Shown: positions 25,090-34,758, counted from the first letter of the stretch. The stretch is DNA of 64,000 nucleotides from GCA-2770975 sp050248915 (GCA_050248915.1 JBFWRL010000003.1:55207-119206), one strand, 5' to 3'. Numbers and translations: made by a program. Notes: generated by a model not told the origin, from the sequence alone.

Positions 25090-25124
25090 ATCAAGATCAA
25101 CCTGACTGCGCAGGTTATCTTGAT
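25090..25124. repeat. 14-bp bulged hairpin upstream of the giant gene
   Basis: The arms at 25090-25104 and 25111-25124 are complementary apart from one unpaired C, around a 6-nt loop. It lies in the 272-bp gap before ATG 25258. There is no adjacent T-run, so it is probably a leader or regulatory hairpin rather than a terminator. Confidence 0.5.
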
Positions 25125-25162
25125 CTTGGGCTACGCAGGATTTCTTTGAGCTTGGGCTGCGC
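25122..25162. repeat. Imperfect direct repeats in the giant-gene leader
   Basis: GATCTTGGGCTACGC (25122-25136) and GAGCTTGGGCTGCGC (25148-25162) differ at two positions and are 26 bp apart. Together with the hairpin they form an organised leader before the 1933-residue gene. Confidence 0.5.
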
Positions 25163-25257
25163 TAGTGGTATTGAAGTTGGGACCGAATTTAATGAAGTCC
25201 ATCTCGGCCGATGTGCTGGGGGCTAAATTGTAAAGGGTATTTTGAGGAGTTGAAGTT

Positions 25258-28200
25258 ATGACACAGATTCAAGGCCGATCCACGCCGCTGGAAATCAACG
25301 GCAAAAAAAGTTTCGCCAGTCTCGAAGAAGCCAAAACAGCGGCTGCCAGCCATCAAGGCTCTGAGGCGATTTTACAGCGCGAAGATGGCCAATTTGAAGT
25401 GGTGAGCCTGGATACCCCCTCCTCTTTTGCGGGGGCCGTCAACCAGGCCCAACAAAAACACAAAGATCTCAAATACGAAATTAGCTTTGCCGATCTCAGT
25501 GACCCAGCTGAACTCAAATTTGAAGGTGCAGATCGCACCGTGGCACTGAGTGTCGACAATCCCCGCGTCGACAACCCCCGCGCAGCCACCGGTGTGGCCC
25601 AAGATGTGATGGTGCATTTTTCTCAGCCCATGCCCGACAGCCAAATGGAGCAGGCCTTCGGCCAGTTTCAAACGGTGTCCAAACAAGAAATGGAAAAAGA
25701 GTTTCGCTTTGCCCCCGAAGGTTCAGACAAATGGAAACTCTTTAAAGCCATGGAATTGGTGGGCAAGCTTGAAAATGAGTTGAGCTCGGTCAAAGACCTC
25801 GAAGCCAAACAAGTTTTAATGATGCGCAAAGCCGAAATTGTCGATTTGGTCAATCAACTCAATCAAAAACCCGAAATTCAAGCGGCGTTTGCCCGTGTGA
25901 ATAAAGCAGCCATGGCCGCCGCGGGGGTCAAACAGACAGATTTGGTGCGCCATGCCAATCATTTGCTCAGTCAATCGTTCCGCACCTCTTTGCAAGCTTT
26001 GCCCCCCGCCCAACAGCAAGAAACCCTCAAAAAAGAACTGGCCAAAATTCAGTTTTTTGATCCCCAATATGGGGCGGTGGTCGCCGGAGAACTGGGTTCA
26101 CGCTTTTTGGTCGACGAGGGGCTGAGTCAATTGCGCGGCCTCGATGAAGAGGGCAAAGCCAAGGTCAAAGTCAATGTGGAATATTTGATCGACGATTTGG
26201 TCAAAGAGGCCAATTCCACCGCCTCAAATGCCTTTAAACCCCTGCGTGAATTGCACAAGATCATGACTCAATTGCATCCTGAGCAAGTGGGGCGTTTTAA
26301 AGACCTGCTGGTGCGTTTTTCGATCAATATCGAATCCATGGACGCCAAAGGCATTGTCAATGCAATCAAAGAACTCGAAGGCCTGCCCCCAGATTTAAAA
26401 AATGAATTGACCAAATTGGACTGGCACGGAGAATTGCGCAAGGTGCTCAGTTCGGTGGCTGCCGTCGGAACCTTGATCAGCCTCGGTCGCAGTGCCGAGG
26501 ATATTCAGGCCAAGGGCTGGAACCTCAAAAGTGGGGTGGATCTGGTCAAAAACACCGCAAGCATGATTGGCTCCTCCAAAGACGTGGCCCAAACAGCGGG
26601 CATGGTCTCAAAATGGGCCGGCATGGAAAATCTCGGCACCCGCCTCAACAGCCTGGGCAAAAGCCTGGATGCCATGAAAATGGTCAAATGGGCCGGCCCC
26701 GTGGCCAGCGCCATTTCGGGAGGCTGGGATCTCTATGAAATGAGCAAAGAGATTGGCAACGAAGACAAGGCCGGTGCTTGGCTCAAGGGTCTTTCGGGCG
26801 GGGCCGGGCTGGTCGCAGCCGGAGCTGGGGCCGTCGCCGCTTGGTATGGTGCTGGGGCCACCGCAACAGCCATTGCTGGGCCCATTGGCCTGGCTGCCGT
26901 GGCTGTGGCTGCTGCCGCAGCAATCACCTATTCATTTGTGGCCGAAAGTGAAGAAACGGGGGAGTTTCGCAAAGATCTTCGGGCCTTGGGCATTTCTGCC
27001 CAAGAAGAACAAATAGAATCCCAACTCAATCAGGTCTGGCAAGGCAAAGATCAACAGGGCCACCCGATTTTGGTTCCCGAAAAAGGCTTTGCTTGGGCCA
27101 AAGACAAGCCCGTTGAGGAGCGCGCCCGGCTGATCAACAAATTGATGGATCAAGCCACCCATGCTCCCCAAGAGAAATTGATCGCAATGCTCTTAAACGA
27201 TGGCATAGGCAAAAACAAAGACGCCCAAGGCCAAGACGATTTTGACCGCATCCTCTCCCGCACCGATCCCCGCCGACTGGCCGCAGAGTTGGATGATCAA
27301 GCCATTAAAAAGATCTTTGAAACCCTCAAAAGTCGCCCCCATCCCGAAGCCAAACAGGCGCTTGAAGCGCTCTCATTGGGTCTGGCCGACGGCAAGCGCC
27401 TGTCTCTTTTGCAAAAACCCACGGGGGCCCCTTTGGATTTTGTCAGCCAATTTTCAGCGCAGACCGTCAAAGAAATGGCTGAAGCAGTCATGAAAGGCAT
27501 GACCCTGGGCAAAAAAGAGATCTTCATGACCCGTTTGGTGGTTGACCAGCCCACCGAAAAACTGGCAGAAATTCTGGGCAGAGGTGGCAAAGATTTTGTC
27601 GAAAAACTGGTTTCAGAAATTCCCAAACAAGACACCGCCAAATTATTGGGGCGTTTTACCCAAATTGACAAAGCCCTGAGTGAAACCGAGACCCAATTGC
27701 AGGCCGCAAAAGCAGCAGGCCAGCCCACCGGGGCCCTGGAACTCAAACAAAAAACCTTGCAACACGCCCTGGATGTGCCCCTGAACAATTTGGCCCGTGT
27801 GATTGCCGACCGCAGCAACGCTTGGTTTGGCTCCAGCTATCAAGACGTGATTAAAAATACAATTCAGCCCGAGATCACGCGCCACCTCAGCCCAGAGACC
27901 TTGGAGCATGTCTCGCGGCGTTTGATGAATTCCCCCTTTGGTGCACCCGCCGATTCTGCCAAGGCCCTGGTCAAGGTTTTGCAACAGGCCACCCCCGATC
28001 AGTTTAAACAATTGATTGGCAATAATACCGATAGCTATATCCGCCAAGTTTTGGCCAGCAGTCTTGATGCCGACCAGGCCATGGCGCTGATGGAGCGCTT
28101 TTTGCAGGGTGGCACCCAGCCTGACCGCGCTTTTCAGACCTTTGCGCTGGGTCTGATTGAAAAAGGGCACGAAAGCACGGTCAAAACCTTTCTGGCAGCC

Positions 28201-31059
28201 CGGCCCCACCTGGATTTAGCGGGTGTGCCTGCCCTGCGTGCCGTGGTCAGTGAAAAAACCAGCGCCACCTTGCAAAATTTGGTGCGTGACCGCGCCCAAA
28301 TCGCCAAAATGAGCAACGAAGAAAAGGCCATTATTGTCAAATACCTGATGGACGGGTGGACCGCCGACCGCACCGAAACCCTGATCAAAGACATTCTGGT
28401 CGATACCCACAGCCACAATCCGGCCCAGTTCAAAGAATTGGTTTCGATGATAGATGCCTACAAATTGGCCAACGAACTGGGGGATGCTTTTATCGCTGGC
28501 AAAGGCAATGCTGAGTCGCTGCAGGTCTTTGAATTGATTGCCAAAGATGGCAACCCAGGCGATTTTGAGGCCTATGCCACACGTTTAGGGGCCGATGACA
28601 ATGTCGATGTCTTGTTTAAATTTGTCAACAAACCCGAGAACCAAAAATACATTGCCCAATTGCCCGCCAAAGCCGTCCAAGAAATGTCAGAAAACATGAT
28701 GAAAGGCTATACCGGCGAGCGGGCCGAAATTGCCATTACCAAATTGCTTTTGCATTCTTCAGACGGGGCCTTTGTGCAAATGTTGGCCGACAAAGACTTT
28801 TCGGCCTGGATCAGCAAAGAATTACAAACAGACGAAGCCAAGTGGTTTGGGGGGTTGCAGGGAGAAGCAGACCAACTCAATACGATCATGCGCCGCTTGG
28901 GCAAAATGGCCACCGATCAAGAGGGAATTTCTGCCAAACAAAAACGCGGCTTGCCCTTGAACCCCAGTGAAAAAGCCCAAGCAGCCCTCAAAACCCAGGT
29001 GATAGAAGCGACCAATGCCTTTGGCTTGGCTATTGCCGAACGGGACTATGGCCGAATCTTGCTCAAAACCGCCACTTCTCCAGAGACCGAAGCTGCGGTG
29101 AGGCTGATCAGCCCGCCTGTGCTCAAAGCGATGATGGAACAGCTCATGGCCGGTTATACAGGTGCCGAGTCTGAGCGGGCCATTTCAGCCATGTTGCAAA
29201 AAACCACCCCGACCCAATTGCGCGATTTAACCGACAAACACGTGGGGGGCAAAACCTTTGTCGATCAATTGGGCGATGAACTCACCAGCGGTCAATTGCG
29301 CGATCTGATGGAAAAAATGATCTCAGATAAATCTGTTAAATCGGGAATGGGCTTTAGCTATTTGGCCTCCAAACTGGCCAATGACCACGAAGGGGCCACC
29401 ATCCGCGATTTGATCAGTGCCCGCCCCGAAGTGGTCAGACAAATCCATCCCACGGTTTTGCAAGACATTGCCATCAAACTCTCCAAAGGCTGGACCTCCA
29501 CCGAATCACAAGAGGCCATTGCCAAAATTTTGACCAATGCCAGCCCCGAACAATTGGAATTGCTGATGCAATCCAATGTGGCAGGCAAACCCCAACACGT
29601 CTCGGATTATATCGCCGACAACCTCAACGAGGCCCAACTCAAAGGCGTGCTTGCCAACTTTGCCCGTGGGGCCACCCAAGCTCCGACCAAAGGCCCTGGC
29701 CTGGATGCCTTTTTAAGTTCTTTGGCGCACAAACAGCCGGGAGCCATCAGCGGGGTCGATCGCTCCATATTGCAAAAACTCTCACCTGAGAGCTTGCACG
29801 TGGCCACCCGAGAAAGTCTCAAAGCCTGGAAAGACGCCCTTCTGATTGCGGGTCCCCACCAAGAGGCCCTCAATCACCTCTTGGATACAGCCAAAGACAG
29901 CCCCACACTGGCCACCCAATTGGCGGGCCTCGACGGTGCTACTTTAGGGCGGGCCGTTGATGACAACCAAACACGGTTTAACCGGGTCTTTGGACAATTG
30001 TTAAAATCTGGCAATGAGGCCCAACTCAAGGCCCTGATGCAATCGGTTTCAACCCCCACCCTGCAAAATGCCTGGAATCAGCTCAAAACTGAGCGGGTGG
30101 CACCCTCTCAAGTCGTGCGCGAGGCCCTCTTTCAACGTTTTGTCGACAGTGGCGACCTCAACCGGGCCCAAGATATGTTACAGGGCGTACAGGGCTTCGC
30201 GGGCATGGGGTCTTTGGCCAGCAGTGCCAGCGGCAGTAACATGTTGGGTTATCTCTCTTCACGCATGGGCAATTTTAACAAAGACACGGCTCCCAAAGCC
30301 GCTGCCTGGATTTTGGCCCATGGCAGTCAGAGCCAAATGGACACAGCCATGAAAAAGATCAAAGCAGATTTTTACTTTGGTCGGGGGGGCGAAGTCATCA
30401 AGCGGGTGATGGACGAAGCCGAGTCCCAAAAGTTGGATATCAAAGGCAAATTGTCGATGAGCACCTTGGGTTCGATGGTGGGTGCACTGGATTCGACCTG
30501 GACCAAAATGTTTGGCGATTATGCCAGCAATGTTAAATATGTGGGCAAATTGGCAGATATGGTGGATATCAACGGCAAAGCAGCGATTATCAGCGACCTG
30601 ATGAGTGGCTGGACCCCCGGTGAAGCAGAGACACTGATCCACGATATCTTCAAACAGACCACCGATCCCAAAACATTTACCCATTTAGTCGACAAAGTGG
30701 GCCCGGCCCGCATTTCTTCAGAACTCGAAGCCCGCGCTGAGTTGGGCCGTGTCATGGCCTTTGTGGTCGAACGCTACAATGCCCAAGACAGCCTCAAGGG
30801 GCACGATGACGATGCTGTGCTCAAAGAGATCATGAACCAATGGGGCGGCACCAGTATCAAATCCGACGATGTGATTTGGCATATGCTCAAACAATTGGAA
30901 CGCGATGGCAAATTGGGTCAATTGCGTCAATCCATCAACAATGGCACCCTCGATACAATGATAGATTGGAGCAACGATGCCTTTCGCGATGGCAATTTGT
31001 TTGACTTAGATGCTGAGAGCGAGTGGAGCATTCGCCAGTTAAACGCAGCCAAACGTTAG
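25258..31059 (+). CDS. Giant cysteine-free repeat protein with hydrophobic Gly/Ala segment
   Basis: A 1933-residue protein of no family I recognise, with GAGGAG well placed before ATG 25258. The N-terminal ~500 residues are helical and carry a tandem VDNPR-VDNPR. A Gly/Ala-rich hydrophobic segment spans ~515-560. At least seven repeats then share a Met/Leu-x-x-G-(W/Y/M)-T core followed by a helix: near residues 745, 890 (degenerate), 1031, 1148, 1297, 1409 and 1782, mostly 112-149 apart. The core resembles annexin GxGT-type loops, but homology is unproven. I see no signal peptide and no cysteine in the whole protein. It could be an exported effector or adhesin, or a structural protein. A kinase gene follows 120 bp downstream. 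Confidence 0.85.
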   Translation: MTQIQGRSTPLEINGKKSFASLEEAKTAAASHQGSEAILQREDGQFEVVSLDTPSSFAGAVNQAQQKHKDLKYEISFADLSDPAELKFEGADRTVALSVDNPRVDNPRAATGVAQDVMVHFSQPMPDSQMEQAFGQFQTVSKQEMEKEFRFAPEGSDKWKLFKAMELVGKLENELSSVKDLEAKQVLMMRKAEIVDLVNQLNQKPEIQAAFARVNKAAMAAAGVKQTDLVRHANHLLSQSFRTSLQALPPAQQQETLKKELAKIQFFDPQYGAVVAGELGSRFLVDEGLSQLRGLDEEGKAKVKVNVEYLIDDLVKEANSTASNAFKPLRELHKIMTQLHPEQVGRFKDLLVRFSINIESMDAKGIVNAIKELEGLPPDLKNELTKLDWHGELRKVLSSVAAVGTLISLGRSAEDIQAKGWNLKSGVDLVKNTASMIGSSKDVAQTAGMVSKWAGMENLGTRLNSLGKSLDAMKMVKWAGPVASAISGGWDLYEMSKEIGNEDKAGAWLKGLSGGAGLVAAGAGAVAAWYGAGATATAIAGPIGLAAVAVAAAAAITYSFVAESEETGEFRKDLRALGISAQEEQIESQLNQVWQGKDQQGHPILVPEKGFAWAKDKPVEERARLINKLMDQATHAPQEKLIAMLLNDGIGKNKDAQGQDDFDRILSRTDPRRLAAELDDQAIKKIFETLKSRPHPEAKQALEALSLGLADGKRLSLLQKPTGAPLDFVSQFSAQTVKEMAEAVMKGMTLGKKEIFMTRLVVDQPTEKLAEILGRGGKDFVEKLVSEIPKQDTAKLLGRFTQIDKALSETETQLQAAKAAGQPTGALELKQKTLQHALDVPLNNLARVIADRSNAWFGSSYQDVIKNTIQPEITRHLSPETLEHVSRRLMNSPFGAPADSAKALVKVLQQATPDQFKQLIGNNTDSYIRQVLASSLDADQAMALMERFLQGGTQPDRAFQTFALGLIEKGHESTVKTFLAARPHLDLAGVPALRAVVSEKTSATLQNLVRDRAQIAKMSNEEKAIIVKYLMDGWTADRTETLIKDILVDTHSHNPAQFKELVSMIDAYKLANELGDAFIAGKGNAESLQVFELIAKDGNPGDFEAYATRLGADDNVDVLFKFVNKPENQKYIAQLPAKAVQEMSENMMKGYTGERAEIAITKLLLHSSDGAFVQMLADKDFSAWISKELQTDEAKWFGGLQGEADQLNTIMRRLGKMATDQEGISAKQKRGLPLNPSEKAQAALKTQVIEATNAFGLAIAERDYGRILLKTATSPETEAAVRLISPPVLKAMMEQLMAGYTGAESERAISAMLQKTTPTQLRDLTDKHVGGKTFVDQLGDELTSGQLRDLMEKMISDKSVKSGMGFSYLASKLANDHEGATIRDLISARPEVVRQIHPTVLQDIAIKLSKGWTSTESQEAIAKILTNASPEQLELLMQSNVAGKPQHVSDYIADNLNEAQLKGVLANFARGATQAPTKGPGLDAFLSSLAHKQPGAISGVDRSILQKLSPESLHVATRESLKAWKDALLIAGPHQEALNHLLDTAKDSPTLATQLAGLDGATLGRAVDDNQTRFNRVFGQLLKSGNEAQLKALMQSVSTPTLQNAWNQLKTERVAPSQVVREALFQRFVDSGDLNRAQDMLQGVQGFAGMGSLASSASGSNMLGYLSSRMGNFNKDTAPKAAAWILAHGSQSQMDTAMKKIKADFYFGRGGEVIKRVMDEAESQKLDIKGKLSMSTLGSMVGALDSTWTKMFGDYASNVKYVGKLADMVDINGKAAIISDLMSGWTPGEAETLIHDIFKQTTDPKTFTHLVDKVGPARISSELEARAELGRVMAFVVERYNAQDSLKGHDDDAVLKEIMNQWGGTSIKSDDVIWHMLKQLERDGKLGQLRQSINNGTLDTMIDWSNDAFRDGNLFDLDAESEWSIRQLNAAKR
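25552..25581 (+). repeat. Tandem 15-bp duplication inside the giant gene
   Basis: Two adjacent 15-bp copies (25552-25566, 25567-25581) differ at one base and encode the tandem VDNPR-VDNPR. This is a recent-looking slippage-type duplication within the N-terminal region. Confidence 0.8.
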
Positions 31060-31075
31060 CGCTCAAGCAGGTTTG

Positions 31076-31160
31076 TCCTTCGACTCCGCTCAGGACTCAC
31101 CTTTTTCCGATTTGGCTCCCTGAGCGGAGTCGTTCTTGCTCCCTGAGCGGAGTCGAAGGG
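31076..31160. repeat. Palindromic repeat with duplicated right arm
   Basis: The left arm at 31077-31094 (CCTTCGACTCCGCTCAGG) is perfectly complementary to 31142-31159. A further partial copy of the right arm occurs at 31118-31132. The motif resembles the CTTCGACTCCGCTCAG-type intergenic repeats seen in many unrelated bacterial genomes. It fills most of the 120-bp gap between the giant gene and the kinase gene. Confidence 0.75.
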
Positions 31161-31179
31161 AGCATGGCATAATAGGAAC

Positions 31180-33534
31180 ATGGGTGAACTCACGCCACAG
31201 CTACTTAACTTGCGCTATCGCTTAGAAACCTGTCTGGCCCAGGGCACAGACAGTGCCACTTATGTTGCCTTCGATCAAGAGAATAACCAAGAATGTATTC
31301 TCAAATTGCTGCGTTTGGGCCAGCTAGAACAATGGAAACGACTGGAATTATTTCGGCGTGAAGCGCGAATTTTGGCCAATTTGGACCATCCCCAAATTCC
31401 GGTCCTTTTGGATTATTTTGAAAGCGATGAAGCTGATGGCAAATACGTCTGCTTGGTCACAGAAAAGGTTCCTGGTCAATCCCTTGAGCAGCGTATCTCT
31501 GAAGGGCTGGGGCTGGATGAAGAATTCTGTTATCTAATCGCCGTGCAGGTCTTGAATATTTTGATCTATTTACACGGCTTACATCCCCCCGTGATTCATA
31601 GAGACATCAAACCTTCGAATTTATTGCTGGATCACAATGGCTGTATTTTTCTGATTGACTTTGGCGGGGTACAAGATATTTTGCGTCCCGCCGGCACCGG
31701 TGGTTCAACGGTGATTGGTACCTTTGGTTTTATGGCCCCAGAACAGTACAGTGGCAGGGCTTTGCCCCAAACAGATCTCTATGCCTTGGGCGCAACCTTG
31801 GTCTATTTGCTTTCGGGTTTGGAGCCCATGCAATTGCCCAACCCCGATCTCTTGCTGGATTTTCGGCCCTTTGTGCAGGCCTCTGAGCGCTTTTGTAATT
31901 GGATCGAGCAGCTGCTCTTGCCCTCCTTAGATCAGCGCTTTTACAGTGCCGAAGAAGCCTTGCAGGTCTTACAAGAAATTCTGCCGGTTTTTGCCCGCAC
32001 CCTTTCGCTGCCGGCGATCCAAAAAGCCACTTCTCAGGCTGTTTTGCGCCGCCAAACAGCAGATTTAGTCCCAGCCAAAGAAGAGGCCCCACTGCTGCCA
32101 GATGCCAATTGGGCTTTGCCCATCGGCGCTCAACTCGAAAACGAGGGATTGGTTTACACCATTGAGCAGGTCTTGGCAGTCAGTTCATTGGCTGTCACTT
32201 ACAAAGCTTTGCGTTTGGGAGATCAAAAACCAGTAATTCTCAAAGAATTGCACTTTGATCGCCTGCAACATTGGAAAGGCTATGAACTCTTTGAACGCGA
32301 AATGAACACCCTGCGGCAAATGCGCACCCCGCATACCCCCCGGCTCTATGCTTATTTTGAGGCTCAAACCCAAGGTCACCGCTGTTTTTATATGGTGACC
32401 AGTTTTTTGCCAGGGCAGTCTCTGGCCGAAAAACTGCGTTTGGGCTGGCGCCCCACAGAGGAACAACTGCGCAATTTGGCCCGGCAAATGTTGGATATCC
32501 TCGTGGATTTACACGAAAGAGAACCGCGGATCATTCACAGAGATATCAAACCCTCCAATATCTTGGTGGATGCCAAAGAGTCCCCTTCGTTGGTGGACTT
32601 TGGCGCGGTCCAAGAGGCCCTGCGCGAGCAAGGGGGAGGGGGTTCAACGGTGATAGGCACCTTTGGCTATATGGCCCCAGAACAGTTTTTGGGTCAGGCC
32701 ACCCCCCAATCAGATCTGTATGGCCTGGGAGCCACATTGCTCCATGTTTTATCGGGTCGGGTGCCCGCAGAAATGACCCACAGTGATGGCTTGGGGCTGC
32801 AATTTGAAGAATTGATCAATTGTTCTGAGGGGCTAAAATGGTGGCTCAAAAAAATGGTGGCGGCCAACCCCAATGAGCGCTATCTCTCTGCCCGTGAAGC
32901 CCGCCGCATGCTTGTTCGCCTCGATGAGCTGCGGGTGGGAAGTGAGTTAAACAGCCCCTTGCCGTTTCAAGAAGATCCGGCTTTGGTGGTCGATGATCAG
33001 CCCGAAAAACTGGTGATTCACCTCTTGCCCACCTACCATGATTATAAAACCCAACTTTTGATGTTGGGCTGCCTCAATTTGGTTTTGGTGCCTTTTTTAG
33101 CATCTGTGCCCAGTTTGGGCCCCTTATTGGCCATGTTAATGATCGGGGGCAGTGCGGCCCAAATTCTGGCCCATCGCATTGAAGGCTTAAAAACCCAGAT
33201 GAGAATTGAAGTTTCAACCCAGGGCTTAAATTTGCGGGCCTGGCGAGAAAAGCCCCAGGGTCAACCGGAAATTCTCGAAACCATGGAGATTCCCCTCAAT
33301 TCCATTGAATCTTTTGCCCTGAATCAGTCCACCGTACACAACCGCATGCAGGTGCGGGTGCGGCACAACGAACACCAAATGCCGATGTTGTGCCGCACCC
33401 AGTTGCCGCTGTCCAACAAAACCGAAAAAGCCCGATACATTATCCAATCACTCGAAAAAGCGGTCGACATTTATCAGCGGCGGCGCAAACGGATCTTAGA
33501 AAAGGGGCTTAGAGAGGATAATTTGCTGCCTTGA
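31180..33534 (+). CDS. Ser/Thr protein kinase with two tandem kinase domains and a membrane-associated tail
   Basis: A 784-residue Hanks-type kinase with two complete domains. Domain 1 (~10-270) has the lysine in CILKLL, catalytic D142 in HRDIKPSN, DFGG and APEQ. Domain 2 (~310-585) has ILKEL, D455 in HRDIKPSN, DFGA and APEQ. Both keep their catalytic residues and share the GGSTVIGTFG activation segment, so they arose by duplication. The C-terminal ~190 residues contain a hydrophobic stretch (~625-665) and a soluble domain, suggesting membrane anchoring. The start at ATG 31180 follows AGGAA. It lies 120 bp after the giant gene and could regulate or phosphorylate it. Its last 26 bp overlap the 3' end of maf on the other strand. 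Confidence 0.9.
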   Translation: MGELTPQLLNLRYRLETCLAQGTDSATYVAFDQENNQECILKLLRLGQLEQWKRLELFRREARILANLDHPQIPVLLDYFESDEADGKYVCLVTEKVPGQSLEQRISEGLGLDEEFCYLIAVQVLNILIYLHGLHPPVIHRDIKPSNLLLDHNGCIFLIDFGGVQDILRPAGTGGSTVIGTFGFMAPEQYSGRALPQTDLYALGATLVYLLSGLEPMQLPNPDLLLDFRPFVQASERFCNWIEQLLLPSLDQRFYSAEEALQVLQEILPVFARTLSLPAIQKATSQAVLRRQTADLVPAKEEAPLLPDANWALPIGAQLENEGLVYTIEQVLAVSSLAVTYKALRLGDQKPVILKELHFDRLQHWKGYELFEREMNTLRQMRTPHTPRLYAYFEAQTQGHRCFYMVTSFLPGQSLAEKLRLGWRPTEEQLRNLARQMLDILVDLHEREPRIIHRDIKPSNILVDAKESPSLVDFGAVQEALREQGGGGSTVIGTFGYMAPEQFLGQATPQSDLYGLGATLLHVLSGRVPAEMTHSDGLGLQFEELINCSEGLKWWLKKMVAANPNERYLSAREARRMLVRLDELRVGSELNSPLPFQEDPALVVDDQPEKLVIHLLPTYHDYKTQLLMLGCLNLVLVPFLASVPSLGPLLAMLMIGGSAAQILAHRIEGLKTQMRIEVSTQGLNLRAWREKPQGQPEILETMEIPLNSIESFALNQSTVHNRMQVRVRHNEHQMPMLCRTQLPLSNKTEKARYIIQSLEKAVDIYQRRRKRILEKGLREDNLLP

Positions 33535-34087
33535 GCAAATTTTCGACCGTGTCCAAAGGCAGACCCACGATGGTGTCCCAACGGCCTTCAATCTGTTCAA
33601 CAAACGCCGCAGCGCCCCCCTGAATGGCGTAGGCACCGGCTTTGTCCATGGGCTCCCCACTGGCAATATAATCCAAAATCTCTTTTTCCGTCAGTTTGCG
33701 CATTTTGACCCGGCTCAGACCATGGGCACTGAAACACAAGGCAGGCGAACCCGTTTTAACCAAGGCCACCCCGGTTAAGACCTCGTGCCATTGATCTGAA
33801 AGTGTCTGGAGCATCCGCACAGCATCGACTTGATCTGTGGGTTTGCCGAGAATTTCCCCCTGAATCACCACCACCGTATCTGCCCCCAAAACATAAGAAT
33901 CAGGGGGTTCAAAGCCTGCAACAGCTTGGGCCTTGCGCAGAGAAAGTTCCTCAATCTGGCCACTCAAGCTTGAGATTTGGGGATTGAGATCTTCAGGGAT
34001 ATCAGCTGCACGAACAACAAAGTGTCGAACCAATTCAGCCAATAAATCCTTGCGGCGCGGAGAGGCCGAAGCCAAGATCAAAGACAT
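33509..34087 (-). CDS. maf: Maf-like nucleoside triphosphate pyrophosphatase
   Basis: A 192-residue Maf/Ham1-fold pyrophosphatase. It starts with the signature LILASASPRRKDLL, and the family's other landmarks follow: ADTVVVIQGEILGKP, HEVLTGVAL and the late DKAGAYAIQGG. Maf proteins hydrolyse nucleotides such as dTTP/UTP or modified derivatives and are linked to septum formation. Length is full. It lies 6 bp downstream of a lipoprotein gene in the same direction, and its 3' end overlaps the kinase gene by 26 bp. Confidence 0.93.
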   Translation of the reverse strand: MSLILASASPRRKDLLAELVRHFVVRAADIPEDLNPQISSLSGQIEELSLRKAQAVAGFEPPDSYVLGADTVVVIQGEILGKPTDQVDAVRMLQTLSDQWHEVLTGVALVKTGSPALCFSAHGLSRVKMRKLTEKEILDYIASGEPMDKAGAYAIQGGAAAFVEQIEGRWDTIVGLPLDTVENLLKAANYPL

Positions 34088-34093
34088 GGCAAT

Positions 34094-34726
34094 TTAAAGC
34101 GAAGGACTGGATTTTTCGGGTTCTGAGGGAGTGGCGGGCTGGGTTTCGAGAGAGCTGTCTTTGCTGGCCTCTGTCGAAGTCTCTGCTTCAGGGCTTTGCT
34201 TTGAATCGGCGGCTGTTGTTTCGCCACTTTCTCCGGAGGCGCGGGTGTTGAGGCTCTGATCAATTTCTGCTTGGTTGCGCAAGGTGCGATCGTTGAGCAA
34301 AGAACTATCAGGACTGCTGGTATCAGGGCTGACAGCCGTCTCTTTGGGGACTCCGGAGATCAAATCCAGGGCCTTTTGATCGAGTTTTTGTTCAATTTTT
34401 TGGTTGGCACTAAAACGGCGATCATAACTCAAAGAGGGGTCAATGGCATCACCCACGACCAATTTATCTAAATTGGCGGGTTCAAGGGTTTTTGTGGGGT
34501 CGAGAATGGCACTGAGGCGATCAGCGCTCTCTTGAATTTTCTGATCAATTTGTTTTAAGCGGGTCAATTTGCGCTCTTCAGCGGTATTGGCACCGGCATC
34601 AACACTGATGGCATTGGCACCACCCGATCCGCTCACACCAAAAACGCCAACAGGAACACGGTTACAGCCCACCAGAGAGGCGAAAATTAGGGTCAGTCCG
34701 CAGAGCTGCATCAGGTGGTTTTTCAT
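34094..34726 (-). CDS. Lipoprotein, acidic and Ser/Glu-rich
   Basis: A 210-residue protein. A signal peptide ends at a clean lipobox, SLVGC. The mature protein is acidic and has a low-complexity C-terminus (Ser, Glu, Thr, Pro) over the last ~60 residues, with two heptad-like helices in the middle (IDQKIQESADRL, NQKIEQKLDQKAL). No family recognised. A consensus TATAAT lies 33 bp upstream of ATG 34726. It is followed 6 bp later by maf, so the two probably form an operon, though the pairing may be incidental. Confidence 0.7.
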   Translation of the reverse strand: MKNHLMQLCGLTLIFASLVGCNRVPVGVFGVSGSGGANAISVDAGANTAEERKLTRLKQIDQKIQESADRLSAILDPTKTLEPANLDKLVVGDAIDPSLSYDRRFSANQKIEQKLDQKALDLISGVPKETAVSPDTSSPDSSLLNDRTLRNQAEIDQSLNTRASGESGETTAADSKQSPEAETSTEASKDSSLETQPATPSEPEKSSPSL

Positions 34727-34758
34727 TGCCGTTTTCCTTTACTTAATCACTACTTAAA

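Noticed and set aside
28134..28433. Reverse-strand open frames inside the giant gene
   Set aside because: They follow the third-position bias of the forward gene, have no ribosome-binding sites and encode implausible sequences.
31076..31160. The palindrome as an intrinsic terminator
   Set aside because: No T-run follows either arm, and the loop is long with a duplicated arm. It looks like an intergenic repeat rather than a terminator.
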